Shown piece by piece: positions 1 to 7,674 of a DNA stretch of 64,000 nucleotides. Where the stretch lies: positions 186,001-250,000 of the forward strand of contig NZ_JBHRTO010000002.1 of NCBI RefSeq assembly GCF_042646385.1, read 5' to 3'. A program made the position numbers and the translations under genes. Under the pieces are notes generated by a model, which was given only the letters and a program-made list of their open reading frames with translations, made no database searches and was not told the DNA's origin. The DNA is from Cypionkella sinensis (GTDB lineage Bacteria > Pseudomonadota > Alphaproteobacteria > Rhodobacterales > Rhodobacteraceae). Every line of letters starts with the position of its first letter. Within the stretch, counting starts at the first letter, position 1.

Positions 1-2
1 AT

Positions 3-854
3 CTGCTCATGGCGGAGGGCAAGTATCAGGAACGCCCCACTCTCCCGTTCATTCCGGGGATGGAGTTTGCAGGCACAATCGACAGCATCGCCCCAGATAG
101 CGCCACTGGGTTGCAACCCGGTGATCGCGTCGCAGGCTTTGCCAGTGGCGGAGCACTGGCCGAGTATGTCACAGCACAGGCCGCACATCTGATCGCGCTG
201 CCCGCCAGCATGAGCTTTGCGCAGGCGGCCGCATTTCAGATTGCCTATGGCACCTCGCATCTGGCGCTTGACCGCAAGGCCCGCCTGCAACCTGGCGAGG
301 TTCTGCTGGTGTTTGGTGCAGCAGGCGGTGTCGGGCTGACGGCGGTGGAAATCGGCAAGCGTATGGGCGCGCGGGTGATCGCCTGCGCGCGTGGGGCAGA
401 AAAGCTGGAGATTGCCCGCGCCGCCGGGGCAGATGTGTTGATCGACAGCGATACACCCGATCTGAAAGCCGCGCTCAAGGCCGCCGCAAAGCCGTGGGGC
501 GGTGTGGATGTGGTCTATGATCCGGTCGGCGGCCCGGCCTTTGCCGCTGCCCTGTCGGCTTGCCGCCCAGAGGGCCGCCTGCTGACCATCGGCTTTGCCT
601 CGGGTCAGTTGCCCGATATCCCTGCCAATCACCTGCTGGTGAAAAACCTCAGCGTGATGGGGCTGTATTGGGGCGGCTATATGACCTTCGCACCGCAAGT
701 GTTGGCCGACAGCCTGCGCACGCTGTTCCAGTGGTTTGCCGAGGGCGGATTGCGCCCACATATCAGCCACGAGTTGCCTTTCGCCGATTACCCTAAAGGG
801 CTGGAACTGCTGCGCACGCGCAAAGCCACCGGCAAAGTGGTGATCACGCTCTAA
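3..854 (+). CDS. NADPH:quinone oxidoreductase family protein (5' partial)
   Basis: Medium-chain dehydrogenase/reductase related to zinc-free quinone oxidoreductases, which reduce quinones or enals with NADPH. The reading frame is open to the left window edge and the first visible Met sits in the middle of the conserved GroES-like N-terminal domain (PFIPGMEFAG), so the true start lies upstream. About 40 residues are probably missing from a family of about 325. The Rossmann nucleotide-binding motif (AAGGVGLTAVEIGK) is about 100 residues after the first visible Met, and no structural-zinc Cys cluster is present. The C-terminus (GKVVITL) is typical of the family. The substrate cannot be told from sequence. 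Confidence 0.85.
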   Translation: MLMAEGKYQERPTLPFIPGMEFAGTIDSIAPDSATGLQPGDRVAGFASGGALAEYVTAQAAHLIALPASMSFAQAAAFQIAYGTSHLALDRKARLQPGEVLLVFGAAGGVGLTAVEIGKRMGARVIACARGAEKLEIARAAGADVLIDSDTPDLKAALKAAAKPWGGVDVVYDPVGGPAFAAALSACRPEGRLLTIGFASGQLPDIPANHLLVKNLSVMGLYWGGYMTFAPQVLADSLRTLFQWFAEGGLRPHISHELPFADYPKGLELLRTRKATGKVVITL

Positions 855-869
855 CCCCTTCCCAAGCCG

Positions 870-888
870 CCCCGGACTTGATCCGGGG
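870..888. repeat. REP-like palindrome CCCCGGACTTGATCCGGGG
   Basis: Imperfect 19-bp palindrome between two convergent genes. The identical 19-mer recurs at 31214-31232. It can form a short hairpin with a CTTGA-type loop. Being identical, intergenic and next to gene ends fits a dispersed extragenic palindromic element; a role in termination or mRNA stability is inference. Confidence 0.6.
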
Positions 889-944
889 CCTCATGGCCAA
901 AGCGGAGGCCCCGGAACAAGTCCTGGGTGGCTTAGTGCGCTGGG

Positions 945-1817
945 TTACGCCACCGAACGGATAGCCCGCGACAGGTAATGCTGCCGCACCATCCCGGCCA
1001 GCGCAGAAACCGCCTCGGAATGCACCGGGTCGGCCACATACATATTGACCTTGATCACCGCGAGATCGGGCAGTGCCCCGCCATGCGCGATGCGCTCGAC
1101 AAACGGCGGCTCTGATCCTGCCAGCACCGCATGCACCGCCAGATCGGCTGAAACGCTCGCCTCAATCCCGCGGGTGTCGTCGCTTTCGACCGCCATCTCC
1201 CACGGCATGCCTGCCTCATTCAGCGCCGCCTGCACACCTTGGCGGAAGATGCAGTTATGCGCAAAGGCCAGCCGCAATGGCCGCCCCTTCCACGCTGTGC
1301 CCTCGGGCGCGCCCACCCAGACCAGCGGCAATTCGGCCAAAGTCTGCCCGCCCGGCGACACTTCCGCCTCGGTCGTCAGGATCACATCACATTCGCCGCG
1401 CGCAAACTGCGCCTTCAGCACTCGCGTGAAGGAGGAGATCAGCGAGACCTTCATCTTCGGATATTCCTTGGCAAACCGCCGCAGCACCTGCGGGATCGCC
1501 GGGTACACGATGTCATGCGGCACACCCAGCACGATCTCACCCTCGTGCTGGGCTTGGGTCAGCCGCCCGAACACCTCGTCGTTCAATGACAGCATCCGCC
1601 GCGCATAGCCCAGCAACTGCTCACCCGCCGCTGTAAGCCCGACCTGCCGCGCCGAGCGATCCAGAAGCTGCGTGTCCAGCATTTCCTCCAGCCGCTTGAT
1701 CTGCATCGACACCGCCGATTGCGTCAGATTGAGAAAGCCTGCCGCACGGGTCACACCGCCCGCATCGGCAATCGCCACGAAAGAGCGCAGCGAGGTCAGA
1801 TCGAGATTCCGCGTCAT
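945..1817 (-). CDS. LysR-family transcriptional regulator
   Basis: A 290-residue LysR-type regulator. The N-terminal winged helix-turn-helix (about residues 4-62) has the typical pattern LTSLRSFVAIADAGGVTRAA followed by LNLTQSAVSMQIKRLEE. The remainder matches the periplasmic-binding-protein-like effector domain. I chose the Met at 1817, which precedes NLDLTSLRSF, over an in-frame Met 11 codons upstream because LysR proteins normally begin a few residues before this helix. It is divergent from the DUF1127 gene at 1951, an arrangement that suggests control of that gene and autoregulation. The inducer is unknown. Confidence 0.85.
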   Translation of the reverse strand: MTRNLDLTSLRSFVAIADAGGVTRAAGFLNLTQSAVSMQIKRLEEMLDTQLLDRSARQVGLTAAGEQLLGYARRMLSLNDEVFGRLTQAQHEGEIVLGVPHDIVYPAIPQVLRRFAKEYPKMKVSLISSFTRVLKAQFARGECDVILTTEAEVSPGGQTLAELPLVWVGAPEGTAWKGRPLRLAFAHNCIFRQGVQAALNEAGMPWEMAVESDDTRGIEASVSADLAVHAVLAGSEPPFVERIAHGGALPDLAVIKVNMYVADPVHSEAVSALAGMVRQHYLSRAIRSVA

Positions 1818-1864
1818 ATCACAATCCTTGATGCGAGAAGTCAAAAGCATTCATTTTTATAATG

Positions 1865-1898
1865 TCACAGATTCGGGCATAAGGATCAAGTGCTGTGA
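1865..1898. promoter_or_regulatory. Candidate operator in the LysR/DUF1127 intergenic region
   Basis: Between the divergent LysR and DUF1127 genes, TCACAG (1865-1870) and its reverse complement CTGTGA (1893-1898) form a spaced inverted repeat. LysR proteins bind dyads in such divergent regions, so this is a reasonable candidate. The dyad is short and the assignment is weak. Confidence 0.25.
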
Positions 1899-1950
1899 TG
1901 AAACAAACGACTCACATCACCGACGCCGATGAACCTGAAAGGATATCACT

Positions 1951-2181
1951 ATGTTCGCCTCGCTCCACACCTCCACATTGGCCGTAGCCCATGTGCAGTC
2001 GCGCGGCACTCTTGCGGATCTGGCCAAGCGTTTTCGCCTTGCCATGATCGCCCGCCGCCAGCGCGCACAGCTGGCAAAACTGGATGATGCAATGCTGGCC
2101 GATATCGGCATCTCGCCGCGTCAAGCCGCCACCGAAGCCGCGCGTTCGGCATGGGATGTGCCCAGCAACTGGCTGCGCTGA
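1951..2181 (+). CDS. DUF1127 domain protein
   Basis: Small basic 76-residue protein. The C-terminal half carries the DUF1127 (YjiS-like) signature, seen as RQRAQLAKLDDAMLADIGIS, after an amphipathic Arg-rich helix. In alphaproteobacteria, proteins with this domain have been linked to RNA metabolism and to phosphate or stress responses, but the function of this one is not known. A purine-rich ribosome-binding site (AAAGGA) precedes the ATG. It is divergent from a LysR gene and followed by an 11-bp hairpin. Confidence 0.8.
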   Translation: MFASLHTSTLAVAHVQSRGTLADLAKRFRLAMIARRQRAQLAKLDDAMLADIGISPRQAATEAARSAWDVPSNWLR

Positions 2182-2208
2182 AACGTCGTTACTGCGACAT
2201 TTACGCCC

Positions 2209-2236
2209 CAAGGATTTCCTGTATCGGAAATCCTTG
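2209..2236. repeat. Hairpin downstream of the DUF1127 gene
   Basis: Perfect 11-bp inverted repeat CAAGGATTTCC / GGAAATCCTTG (2209-2219 and 2226-2236) with a 6-nt loop, 28 nt after the stop codon. No T-run follows on either strand, so it may stabilise the 3' end or be a weak terminator rather than a canonical Rho-independent one. Confidence 0.5.
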
Positions 2237-2322
2237 AAATCACGCCCAACAGTCCCGATATTGACAGCATTAGGCAGCGCGGAGACCCGCGCGACCTTCA
2301 GTCCATCTATTCGGAGGCTTCC

Positions 2323-3057
2323 ATGGCTGACTATCAGACGATCCGCCCCTCGGGCCAGACCGCCGGCGTTGGCGCACGGAGCGCCAACATCGACGCAGGT
2401 TTGCGGGCGCATATGAACAAGGTTTACGGGCTGATGTCCGTGGCCATGCTGATCACCGGCGGCGTTGCTTGGGCCATTGGCACCAATGAAACGCTGGTAC
2501 AGCAAATCTTCATGACCCCGCTGAAATGGGTCGTGATGTTCGCGCCCCTGATCATGGTGTTCGCCTTTGGCGCGCTGATCAACCGCTTGTCGGTCGCCGC
2601 TGCACAACTGTTCTTCTATGTCTATGCTGCTGCGGTGGGCCTGTCGCTGGCCTTCATCTTTGCCGTCTACACGCAAACCTCGATCGCGCAGACCTTCCTT
2701 GTGACCGCAATCGCCTTCGCGGGGCTTAGCCTCTATGGCTATACCACCAAGAAAGACCTGTCGGGCATGGGCACGTTCCTGATGATGGGCCTGATCGGCG
2801 TCATCGTCGCCTCGATCGTGAACATCTTCTTGGGTTCTGGCGCGCTGGCTTTCGCGATCTCGGTGATCGGCTTGTTGATCTTCGCAGGTCTGACCGCATT
2901 TGATACCCAGAGCATCAAGAACGAATACATCCAGCACGCCCAATACGGCGATCAGGATTGGTTGGGGAAATCGGCGATCATGGGCGCGCTGCGTCTGTAT
3001 CTCGACTTCATCAACATGTTCATGTTCCTGCTGCAATTCCTGGGCAACCGCGAATAA
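2323..3057 (+). CDS. Bax inhibitor-1/YccA family membrane protein
   Basis: A 244-residue integral membrane protein with about seven hydrophobic segments after a soluble N-terminus of about 25 residues. The pattern (GLRAHMNKVYGLMSVAMLITGGVAWAIG, then the C-terminal AFDTQSIKNEYIQ and a final hydrophobic segment with LYLDFINMFMFLLQFLG) is characteristic of the BI-1/YccA/YbhL family. Members are proposed cation leak channels or modulators of membrane proteases; which applies here is not visible. It is a single-gene unit with a strong terminator right after it. Confidence 0.88.
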   Translation: MADYQTIRPSGQTAGVGARSANIDAGLRAHMNKVYGLMSVAMLITGGVAWAIGTNETLVQQIFMTPLKWVVMFAPLIMVFAFGALINRLSVAAAQLFFYVYAAAVGLSLAFIFAVYTQTSIAQTFLVTAIAFAGLSLYGYTTKKDLSGMGTFLMMGLIGVIVASIVNIFLGSGALAFAISVIGLLIFAGLTAFDTQSIKNEYIQHAQYGDQDWLGKSAIMGALRLYLDFINMFMFLLQFLGNRE

Positions 3058-3085
3058 GCCATAGCGACAGCGAACAACATTCAAA

Positions 3086-3118
3086 CCCCGCCAGCCCAGC
3101 GCTGGCGGGGTTTTTCTT
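3086..3118 (+). terminator. Rho-independent terminator after the BI-1 gene
   Basis: Perfect 10-bp stem (3086-3095 pairs with 3101-3110), 5-nt loop, then TTTTTCTTT. It starts 29 nt after the Bax-inhibitor stop codon. Confidence 0.9.
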
Positions 3119-3171
3119 TGCGAGGAACCCCAGCGTCTGCGGCGCGTTTGCTTGCCACAGGAGGACTGAAC

Positions 3172-3378
3172 ATGAGCAAACTCGATCAAACAAAGCAGAC
3201 CACCGACACCAAGTTCAACGTGCAGGCCGACGCGCAAAAGCAAAAGATGGACGCGGCGGCTGCGAAGCACGCCAACACCATGCGCGGCAACACCGAGCCG
3301 AATGCTGGCGGCCAGAACCGCGAAGCGGGGGATCGCAAGGCCCGCCAGAATGATCGTGCCACCAATGGCGGCGAATAG
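3172..3378 (+). CDS. Small hydrophilic hypothetical protein
   Basis: A 68-residue, highly charged, Gln/Ala/Asn-rich protein without hydrophobic segments, probably disordered. The start at 3172 is set by a perfect AGGAGG (3159-3164) seven bases upstream; an upstream in-frame Met has no such site and overlaps the preceding terminator. No family recognised. Confidence 0.6.
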   Translation: MSKLDQTKQTTDTKFNVQADAQKQKMDAAAAKHANTMRGNTEPNAGGQNREAGDRKARQNDRATNGGE

Positions 3379-3452
3379 TTTTCAGTGAAAAGCCGGGTCT
3401 ACGCCCGGCCTTCTATCAAGTTCAAATTCACTGGAATCTGCATAAACTCTCG

Positions 3453-4145
3453 CTAAACCACCGCCCCGAACAAACTGCCGACCAAAGCCGTCACCGCCAT
3501 CGCCACAGCGCCCCAGAACGTGACGCGCACCACAGCACGCCCCATCGGCGCACCACCTGCCTTGGCCCCCACCGCGCCAAGCGCTGCCAGAAACCCCAGC
3601 GACACCACCGTCACCCACAGGCTGATCCCCGCCTCTGGCACCAGCGCCGCGGTCGCCAGCGGCAGCGCCGCACCAATCGCAAAACTCGCAGCCGATGCAC
3701 CGGCAGCCACCAGCGGCTTGGCTTCGGAATGGGGCGAGAATCCCAACTCATCGCGCAGATGCGCCGCCAGCGGGTCTTTGGCATGCAGCGCCGTCGCCAC
3801 CTCTAACGCCAGCGCAGGTGTCAGCCCGCGATCCTCATAGATCCCCGCCAGCGCGCGCAATTCTTCCTCGGGGTCGGCGGCAATCTCGGCCTGCTCGCGC
3901 AGCGCATCCGCCTTTTCGGTATCGGCTTGCGAGCTGACCGAGACATATTCCCCCGCCGCCATCGCCAATGCCCCGGCGGCAAGCCCCGCCATCCCCGCCA
4001 CCAGTACCTCGGCCCGACCCGAAGCTGCCGCGACCCCCATGATCAGCGAGGCGGTCGAGATGATGCCGTCATTCGCCCCCAGCACCGCCGCGCGCAGCCA
4101 TCCGACCCGCGCGACATAATGCTCCTCGTAGTGATTGCGCTCCAT
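3453..4145 (-). CDS. VIT1/CCC1 family iron/manganese transporter
   Basis: A 230-residue membrane protein with the VIT/CCC1 signature: N-terminal HYxxR...LRAAVLGANDGIISTASLIMG, then AAGALAMAAGEYVSVSSQ, a soluble metal-binding helical segment (about residues 75-145) rich in Glu, and three more hydrophobic helices. The family moves Fe2+ or Mn2+ out of the cytoplasm. In the ancestral chromosome this gene lay just downstream of rpmG on the same strand; the island now separates them. Confidence 0.85.
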   Translation of the reverse strand: MERNHYEEHYVARVGWLRAAVLGANDGIISTASLIMGVAAASGRAEVLVAGMAGLAAGALAMAAGEYVSVSSQADTEKADALREQAEIAADPEEELRALAGIYEDRGLTPALALEVATALHAKDPLAAHLRDELGFSPHSEAKPLVAAGASAASFAIGAALPLATAALVPEAGISLWVTVVSLGFLAALGAVGAKAGGAPMGRAVVRVTFWGAVAMAVTALVGSLFGAVV

Positions 4146-4205
4146 CGGAGATTCCCCTGCTTGACATATGCAGCTTTAAGCATGGAAAGTCGGGCGCGCA
4201 TAACG

Positions 4206-4230
4206 AAAAACCGCGCCCGATGGGGCGCGG
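4206..4230 (-). terminator. Rho-independent terminator, probably the displaced rpmG terminator
   Basis: Perfect 8-bp stem CCGCGCCC / GGGCGCGG (4211-4218 and 4223-4230). On the minus strand it is followed by a U-run (AAAAA at 4206-4210 on the plus strand). It lies 23 bp outside the left copy of the island repeat, the distance expected for the native terminator of rpmG before the island separated the two. It now terminates nothing obvious. Confidence 0.8.
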
Positions 4231-4252
4231 CACTTCCGCACAGAGAAGCTGC

Positions 4253-4274
4253 AAGACCTTACTTGATCTTGCCT
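4253..4274. repeat. Left island attachment site
   Basis: A 22-bp sequence identical to 20221-20242, where it overlaps the last codons and stop codon of rpmG. It is a direct repeat and marks the left boundary of a 15,968-bp integrated element. The bases on both sides differ between the copies, so 22 bp is the full identity. Confidence 0.85.
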
Positions 4275-4393
4275 CGGCCTCCACGTCTTTTTTCGCCTTC
4301 CTTTGTGTTGCAGGCTCTTACAAAAATGCTGTGTTATCCGCGGCTTACTCTTGCATGATGATTCAGCGCCTTCTAACTGGTTTCATGCTTTTT

Positions 4394-4413
4394 GCCTACA
4401 GATTGCCTACACA
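4394..4413. repeat. Candidate integrase arm-type sites, left end
   Basis: GCCTACA (4394-4400) and GCCTACACA (4405-4413), 11 bp apart, lie 120 bp inside the left attachment site. The same motif occurs twice at the right end (20130-20138 and 20142-20150). Short direct repeats near both ends of an island are typical of arm-type binding sites of DUF4102-type integrases. Inferred from position and repetition only. Confidence 0.45.
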
Positions 4414-4459
4414 ATGGGGCGCAGCAAGGCAAATCAGCGGCCATAGGAGGGCCATGGGG

Positions 4460-4609
4460 ATGCCTAAACTGAAGTTGACCGCCGCTACCGTCCGCGACCT
4501 TCCGACGCCCAATAGCGGGCAGGTTCTCTATAATGACGAAACCCTGCAAGGCTTTGGCGTTAGGGCAACGCCGGGTGGCAAGGCTTCCCGTACCAGCGGC
4601 TTGGCCTGA
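4460..4609 (+). pseudogene. Tyrosine integrase A, N-terminal fragment
   Basis: The first 42 residues (KLKLTAATVRDLP, then DETLQGFGVRATPGGKA) are the start of the DUF4102 arm-binding domain of phage/island integrases. The frame leaves the family at about 4585 and stops after 7 more unrelated codons. The continuation of the gene lies on the opposite strand at 9204 down to 8056. Joining base 4586 to base 9204 read on the minus strand restores the frame as GGKA-YYAESRVAGRTRR and gives a 424-residue protein, normal for the family. I chose the Met at 4460, nine bases after AGGAGG (4445-4450), over the Met at 4454, which is too close. Confidence 0.85.
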
Positions 4610-5010
4610 TGTTGGGCCGCACCCTTCACACGCTTAATCCCCCGGAGTATTGCTCGCACCATCTCACTTTGGCAGGGGTTAGACCAATCGTTCGCGGCAT
4701 GAACCTTGCTGAGCGTCGCTACCCGCCGCGCTAGGCTGGCGGGGGCGAGGGTGTCAGCATGTTCGGCAAGGTATCGGGCAACCATTTCTTTTGTCGCGGG
4801 CATAGCCCCGCCCCATGCCGCAAAATGGGCAAGGTCAGCACGATAGGCTCTACGCGTGCTTTCGGAAATACTGGCCCGGATGAATGTTTCTGTTGTATTT
4901 GAGGCAGCCGCTGGGTCGCTCATGGGGTCATTTATGGCCCGGGATAAGTGAATATTATCCCGAGTTAGAGGATGATGGGGGTTGGTGTTGAAACGAGGCA
5001 ATGTGCTCAT
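4528..5010 (-). pseudogene. Tyrosine recombinase B, N-terminal fragment
   Basis: A 160-codon frame whose first 142 codons resemble the SAM-like core-binding domain of Xer-type recombinases (STRRAYRADLAHFAAWG, then SLARRVATLSKVH, ending KPLVRE). At about 4585 the sequence changes to unrelated codons. The catalytic half is on the plus strand at 9206-9775; joining base 4585 on the minus strand to 9206 gives PLVRE-DLFLILDAIG in frame and a 331-residue protein. The start at 5010 overlaps the upstream stop as ATGA, which implies translational coupling to the 367-residue gene before it. Confidence 0.85.
4584..4586. other. Left breakpoint of the integrase-splitting inversion
   Basis: CTT at 4584-4586 matches AAG at 9204-9206 in inverted orientation. 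Exchanging the flanks at these three bases restores both integrase reading frames. Beyond this the flanks share only weak similarity, so no long inverted repeat is present. Confidence 0.7.
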
Positions 5011-6110
5011 TTGAAATATTCGGTCAGGGCTTGAGAGCGACATTCGTTCACAAGGTCAAACTCCTCCCGGATAATTGAAAGCGCTTGGGGCACTGCCAAA
5101 TCTGGAATTCCCCATCCGAGGCTAGTGGCGTATGTTTTCAAACCTGACGCTGCTAGAGAGGCGCGGCGATGTCGAAGCTGACCGCAATCCATTCTAAAAA
5201 TCAGCGCACCGACTACCCGAGGCCGGGACACTGAGCCATCTGCAAATTCGACAAGGAAATCTCGGATTTTCTGTGACATGCCGACGTATTTTCGAAATCC
5301 CTCCAAACCCACCCTCGTGTGTTGCCCAAGAACCCATATGGGGAGAACCGTTCGCGGAGGGCTGTCGAGAAAGATGTCGTCAGTTGCTGGGCCAATCTCC
5401 CTATCACACTCGCCAGCAGCAAACAGCATCGGCGCAAGAATGGAACCAGTCTTTTGGAGTCCTAGCAGGCTAGTCTCGATCAATCTTTCCTGAGTGCCAT
5501 CCGAAGCAGCGCGATTGATCGCGTCAGCCCAAACCTTTTTGTTTATGCCAGCCGACGGAAGGTCTCCCACAAATCCCGCCCGGACCGACATGAGATTTGC
5601 TGTGTGCAGAACCCCTCCTACCGGGGGTGAGTGCCGAGGCATTTCTTCGGTCTCTGCAGCTTCAAATAGGGCGATGCGAGATTCGCGCAAGATGTGGCAC
5701 CGGGATACCACGTCGTATAGGTCGTCGGATGATCTGTCCTTTGTTGCCGCCGCCATTGCATGGATTATTGCATTTGCGACAGTAGTGCATCCTCCAAGCC
5801 TCACTCGAAGTTCTGCATTTGTGCCGACCATGATCGCCATCATCGTGACGTCGAGATCGCCTAATCCAATGTCCTCCAGCGCGATGATGGGAACGCGCCG
5901 CCAAAAATAATCTGGAAAGTTTTCTAGCAGAAAACTTGATGCTTGCCATGCCAATTCGAATTCATCTCGCCGTATGGCCTTTTGCAGCAAACTGGCTGCG
6001 AGGTAACGATCAAAAGTGGGCAGGCTTGTCAGCGACCTTGCGGTATACGATGCGGTGAGGTCGTGCAATCGACCCAATATGGCATCTTGACAGAAATTTA
6101 GAGAAAGCAT
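5007..6110 (-). CDS. Hypothetical protein with a RarA/clamp-loader-lid-like helical region
   Basis: A 367-residue soluble protein. Residues about 25-110 (FDRYLAASLLQKAIRRDEFE, then WRRVPIIALEDIGLGD) recall the helical C-terminal region of RarA/MgsA-type AAA+ proteins, where paired helices are followed by an EDIG-like motif. There is no Walker A motif, so it is not an ATPase itself. The start at 6110 has GGAG about seven bases upstream; the open frame extends further but through AT-rich palindromic DNA. It overlaps recombinase B by ATGA. Before the inversion it would have been plus-stranded, directly upstream of recombinase B. The lid comparison is tentative. Confidence 0.6.
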   Translation of the reverse strand: MLSLNFCQDAILGRLHDLTASYTARSLTSLPTFDRYLAASLLQKAIRRDEFELAWQASSFLLENFPDYFWRRVPIIALEDIGLGDLDVTMMAIMVGTNAELRVRLGGCTTVANAIIHAMAAATKDRSSDDLYDVVSRCHILRESRIALFEAAETEEMPRHSPPVGGVLHTANLMSVRAGFVGDLPSAGINKKVWADAINRAASDGTQERLIETSLLGLQKTGSILAPMLFAAGECDREIGPATDDIFLDSPPRTVLPIWVLGQHTRVGLEGFRKYVGMSQKIRDFLVEFADGSVSRPRVVGALIFRMDCGQLRHRRASLAASGLKTYATSLGWGIPDLAVPQALSIIREEFDLVNECRSQALTEYFK

Positions 6111-6238
6111 CGTCACGTCTCCGTTTTTTGCGGAGGCGTTAGTTACCCTCGTTATCACTATACTGCATAGAAAAATTTGCAATAAGGGATTTAATTCAGT
6201 GGGTTTGTATAGAGACGGTGCGCGTTTGTTCATTAAGT

Positions 6239-6254
6239 GTGCAAATATTTGCAC
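6239..6254. repeat. 16-bp palindrome GTGCAAATATTTGCAC, copy 1
   Basis: Perfect palindrome. The identity with copy 2 extends six bases further on the right (GGCAAA). It lies 130 bp upstream of the 367-residue gene. Likely a binding site for a dimeric DNA-binding protein. Confidence 0.75.
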
Positions 6255-6318
6255 GGCAAACGCATACCGGGCAATCGCCATGTTTTTGTGTCATTAGTGT
6301 CAAGAACAGTGCGAATTA

Positions 6319-6360
6319 CTGACAAAAATCGAGAGAACCGCTCAAAGGCTGACAAAAATC
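6319..6360. repeat. Two 12-bp direct repeats CTGACAAAAATC
   Basis: CTGACAAAAATC occurs at 6319-6330 and 6349-6360, exactly 30 bp apart, about three helical turns. Two copies are too few to call iterons with confidence, but the phasing and the surrounding palindromes are compatible with an initiator or regulator site. Confidence 0.5.
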
Positions 6361-6489
6361 AAAGACGGCTAAATCCAAAGTGTCACAAACTTGTATCTCA
6401 GATTCACTTACAGAGGTACGAAGTGGGCGGTATCAAAAAGCTATACCTGCTCTTCACGTTTGCTGCGGACGGTTAGCAGTCGACAATCT

Positions 6490-6505
6490 GTGCAAATATT
6501 TGCAC
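6490..6505. repeat. 16-bp palindrome GTGCAAATATTTGCAC, copy 2
   Basis: Second exact copy of the palindrome at 6239, 251 bp away, again followed by GGCAAA. Outside this extended match the surroundings differ, so this is not a simple recent duplication of a larger segment. Confidence 0.75.
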
Positions 6506-6780
6506 GGCAAATAGCACGACGAGTTGGAGCAGCGCCACTCCCGACATGCTTTCGAAGCTATTTTATCTCACGGATAATGAATCCGCACTGAGACACTTTC
6601 CCGCATATGCCTGCCAGACTCAATAGGGTGGCCGTGTGGGGGGCATCCCTGGTATCCGGCAAAGGTTTATCGCCAATAACCCCAACGCCCCCGTTGGCCC
6701 GCCCCTGCGCAGCTAATATCTTTCTTTCCGGAATCCTGTCGTAACTTCTTCTCGAAACGACGTGACCCGTGAGGGGCACG

Positions 6781-6844
6781 TCTAATCACTCTCATAACTT
6801 TCTCAACTATCCTGTCCATACTGCTCATTATGAGAGTGATTAGA
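6781..6844. repeat. 16-bp inverted repeat with 32-bp spacer
   Basis: TCTAATCACTCTCATA (6781-6796) pairs perfectly with 6829-6844. The spacer of 32 bp is too long for a typical terminator loop, and no T-run follows. It could form a cruciform or hold two half-sites for a regulator or recombinase. Confidence 0.6.
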
Positions 6845-6909
6845 GTCTCTAGTGTCTATTACATTGGATTAGGAGGGTTGGGAAAGTTAGGACCAGTAGG
6901 CCAAGATGT

Positions 6910-6925
6910 ATGCAAATATTTGCAT
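6910..6925. repeat. 16-bp palindrome variant ATGCAAATATTTGCAT, copy 3
   Basis: Same 14-bp palindromic core (TGCAAATATTTGCA) as copies 1 and 2, with the outer G:C pair changed to A:T symmetrically, so the dyad is kept. It sits directly beyond the 3' end of the 213-residue gene. The compensated change supports selection on the palindrome. Confidence 0.7.
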
Positions 6926-6933
6926 GGTTGGGT

Positions 6934-7575
6934 CTAATGGTCGGTGTAGTGGTAGGGAAAAGGTAGGATGGCCTTGCCGCCGCTGCCTATCTGTAAATGC
7001 GTGAGAAACGCATCCTGTGCGACGTATGGATATCTACGCAACAGGCCGATAATTGGGAACCGATAGTAGCGCTGTTTCAGCCCCTCTATCCCAAGCACAT
7101 TCTGATCAATGTTGATTCGGAATTTCGCCGCCACCATGAATGAACCCCAGTTGTGCAGCATGTCCTTGAATATCGCTACCTGATGCCCTTCCGGCCAAAT
7201 TTCTGCCAAACCTATTAGACAACCGTAGGATTTGCGGTGAACCGATTTTCCTGTCTTCTCCCGGAATATCTTGGCCATGATATTGGCGAGGTGGCGTTTT
7301 GTCTTCTCCACGGTGCTGCCCACCTCACCTACCCGAAGCGCGACAATCCGACGAAAGGAGCCGTCATCCTCATATGCACCCGTACCGAGGGTCTGGATCG
7401 GTTCAATTTTTATGAGGTCGTGAATGCTGCGACGAGTTAACCCCATCAATTTCTCCCACTCTGTCATTGGCTTCAACGCCCAAATCTGCCCATCTTTCTC
7501 TTGCCCATTGTCGGCAACTGCTTTTAGTATCAAACCACACAAGCGGTCATGCCGCTCTTGTTTGTCGCTCCGCAT
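6934..7575 (-). CDS. Hypothetical island protein with a possible helix-turn-helix
   Basis: A 213-residue protein of unknown function. Residues about 38-60 (EWEKLMGLTRRSIHDLIKI) look like a DNA-recognition helix pair of the kind found in island regulators and replication initiators; the rest has no recognised motif. The start at 7575 is set by GGAGG eight bases upstream; a Met 24 codons earlier lacks a good site. In the restored orientation it would follow the excisionase gene on the plus strand. A replication role is possible because of the palindromes immediately downstream, but this is inference. Confidence 0.55.
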   Translation of the reverse strand: MRSDKQERHDRLCGLILKAVADNGQEKDGQIWALKPMTEWEKLMGLTRRSIHDLIKIEPIQTLGTGAYEDDGSFRRIVALRVGEVGSTVEKTKRHLANIMAKIFREKTGKSVHRKSYGCLIGLAEIWPEGHQVAIFKDMLHNWGSFMVAAKFRINIDQNVLGIEGLKQRYYRFPIIGLLRRYPYVAQDAFLTHLQIGSGGKAILPFPYHYTDH

Positions 7576-7674
7576 TTCATCAACCTCCAAATTAGAGGCA
7601 TGCCAACGCTTGCTTCGCAGATTGATTGCGGTATTATAGTCAAGCACTAGACATGCAAATTCACCAAAGATTAC

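Larger units (their letters stand above)
6111..6933. other. Gene-poor palindrome-rich control or replication region
   Basis: An 823-bp AT-rich stretch without a convincing gene, lying upstream of the 367-residue gene and downstream of the 213-residue gene. It holds two copies of one 16-bp palindrome (6239-6254, 6490-6505), a variant (6910-6925), two 12-bp direct repeats (6319-6330, 6349-6360) and a 16-bp inverted repeat (6781-6796 / 6829-6844). This density of repeats suggests a replication origin, a partition site or a regulator-binding region. No initiator protein was identified with certainty. Confidence 0.5.

Noticed and set aside
1912..3270. A 452-codon minus-strand open frame over the Bax-inhibitor gene
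   Set aside because: Arg/His/Gln-rich composition, no family motif, and it is antisense to a clear membrane protein. High-GC antisense shadow.
6239..6925. CRISPR array or iteron array
   Set aside because: Only three palindromes with spacings of about 250 and 420 bp; no regular spacers.
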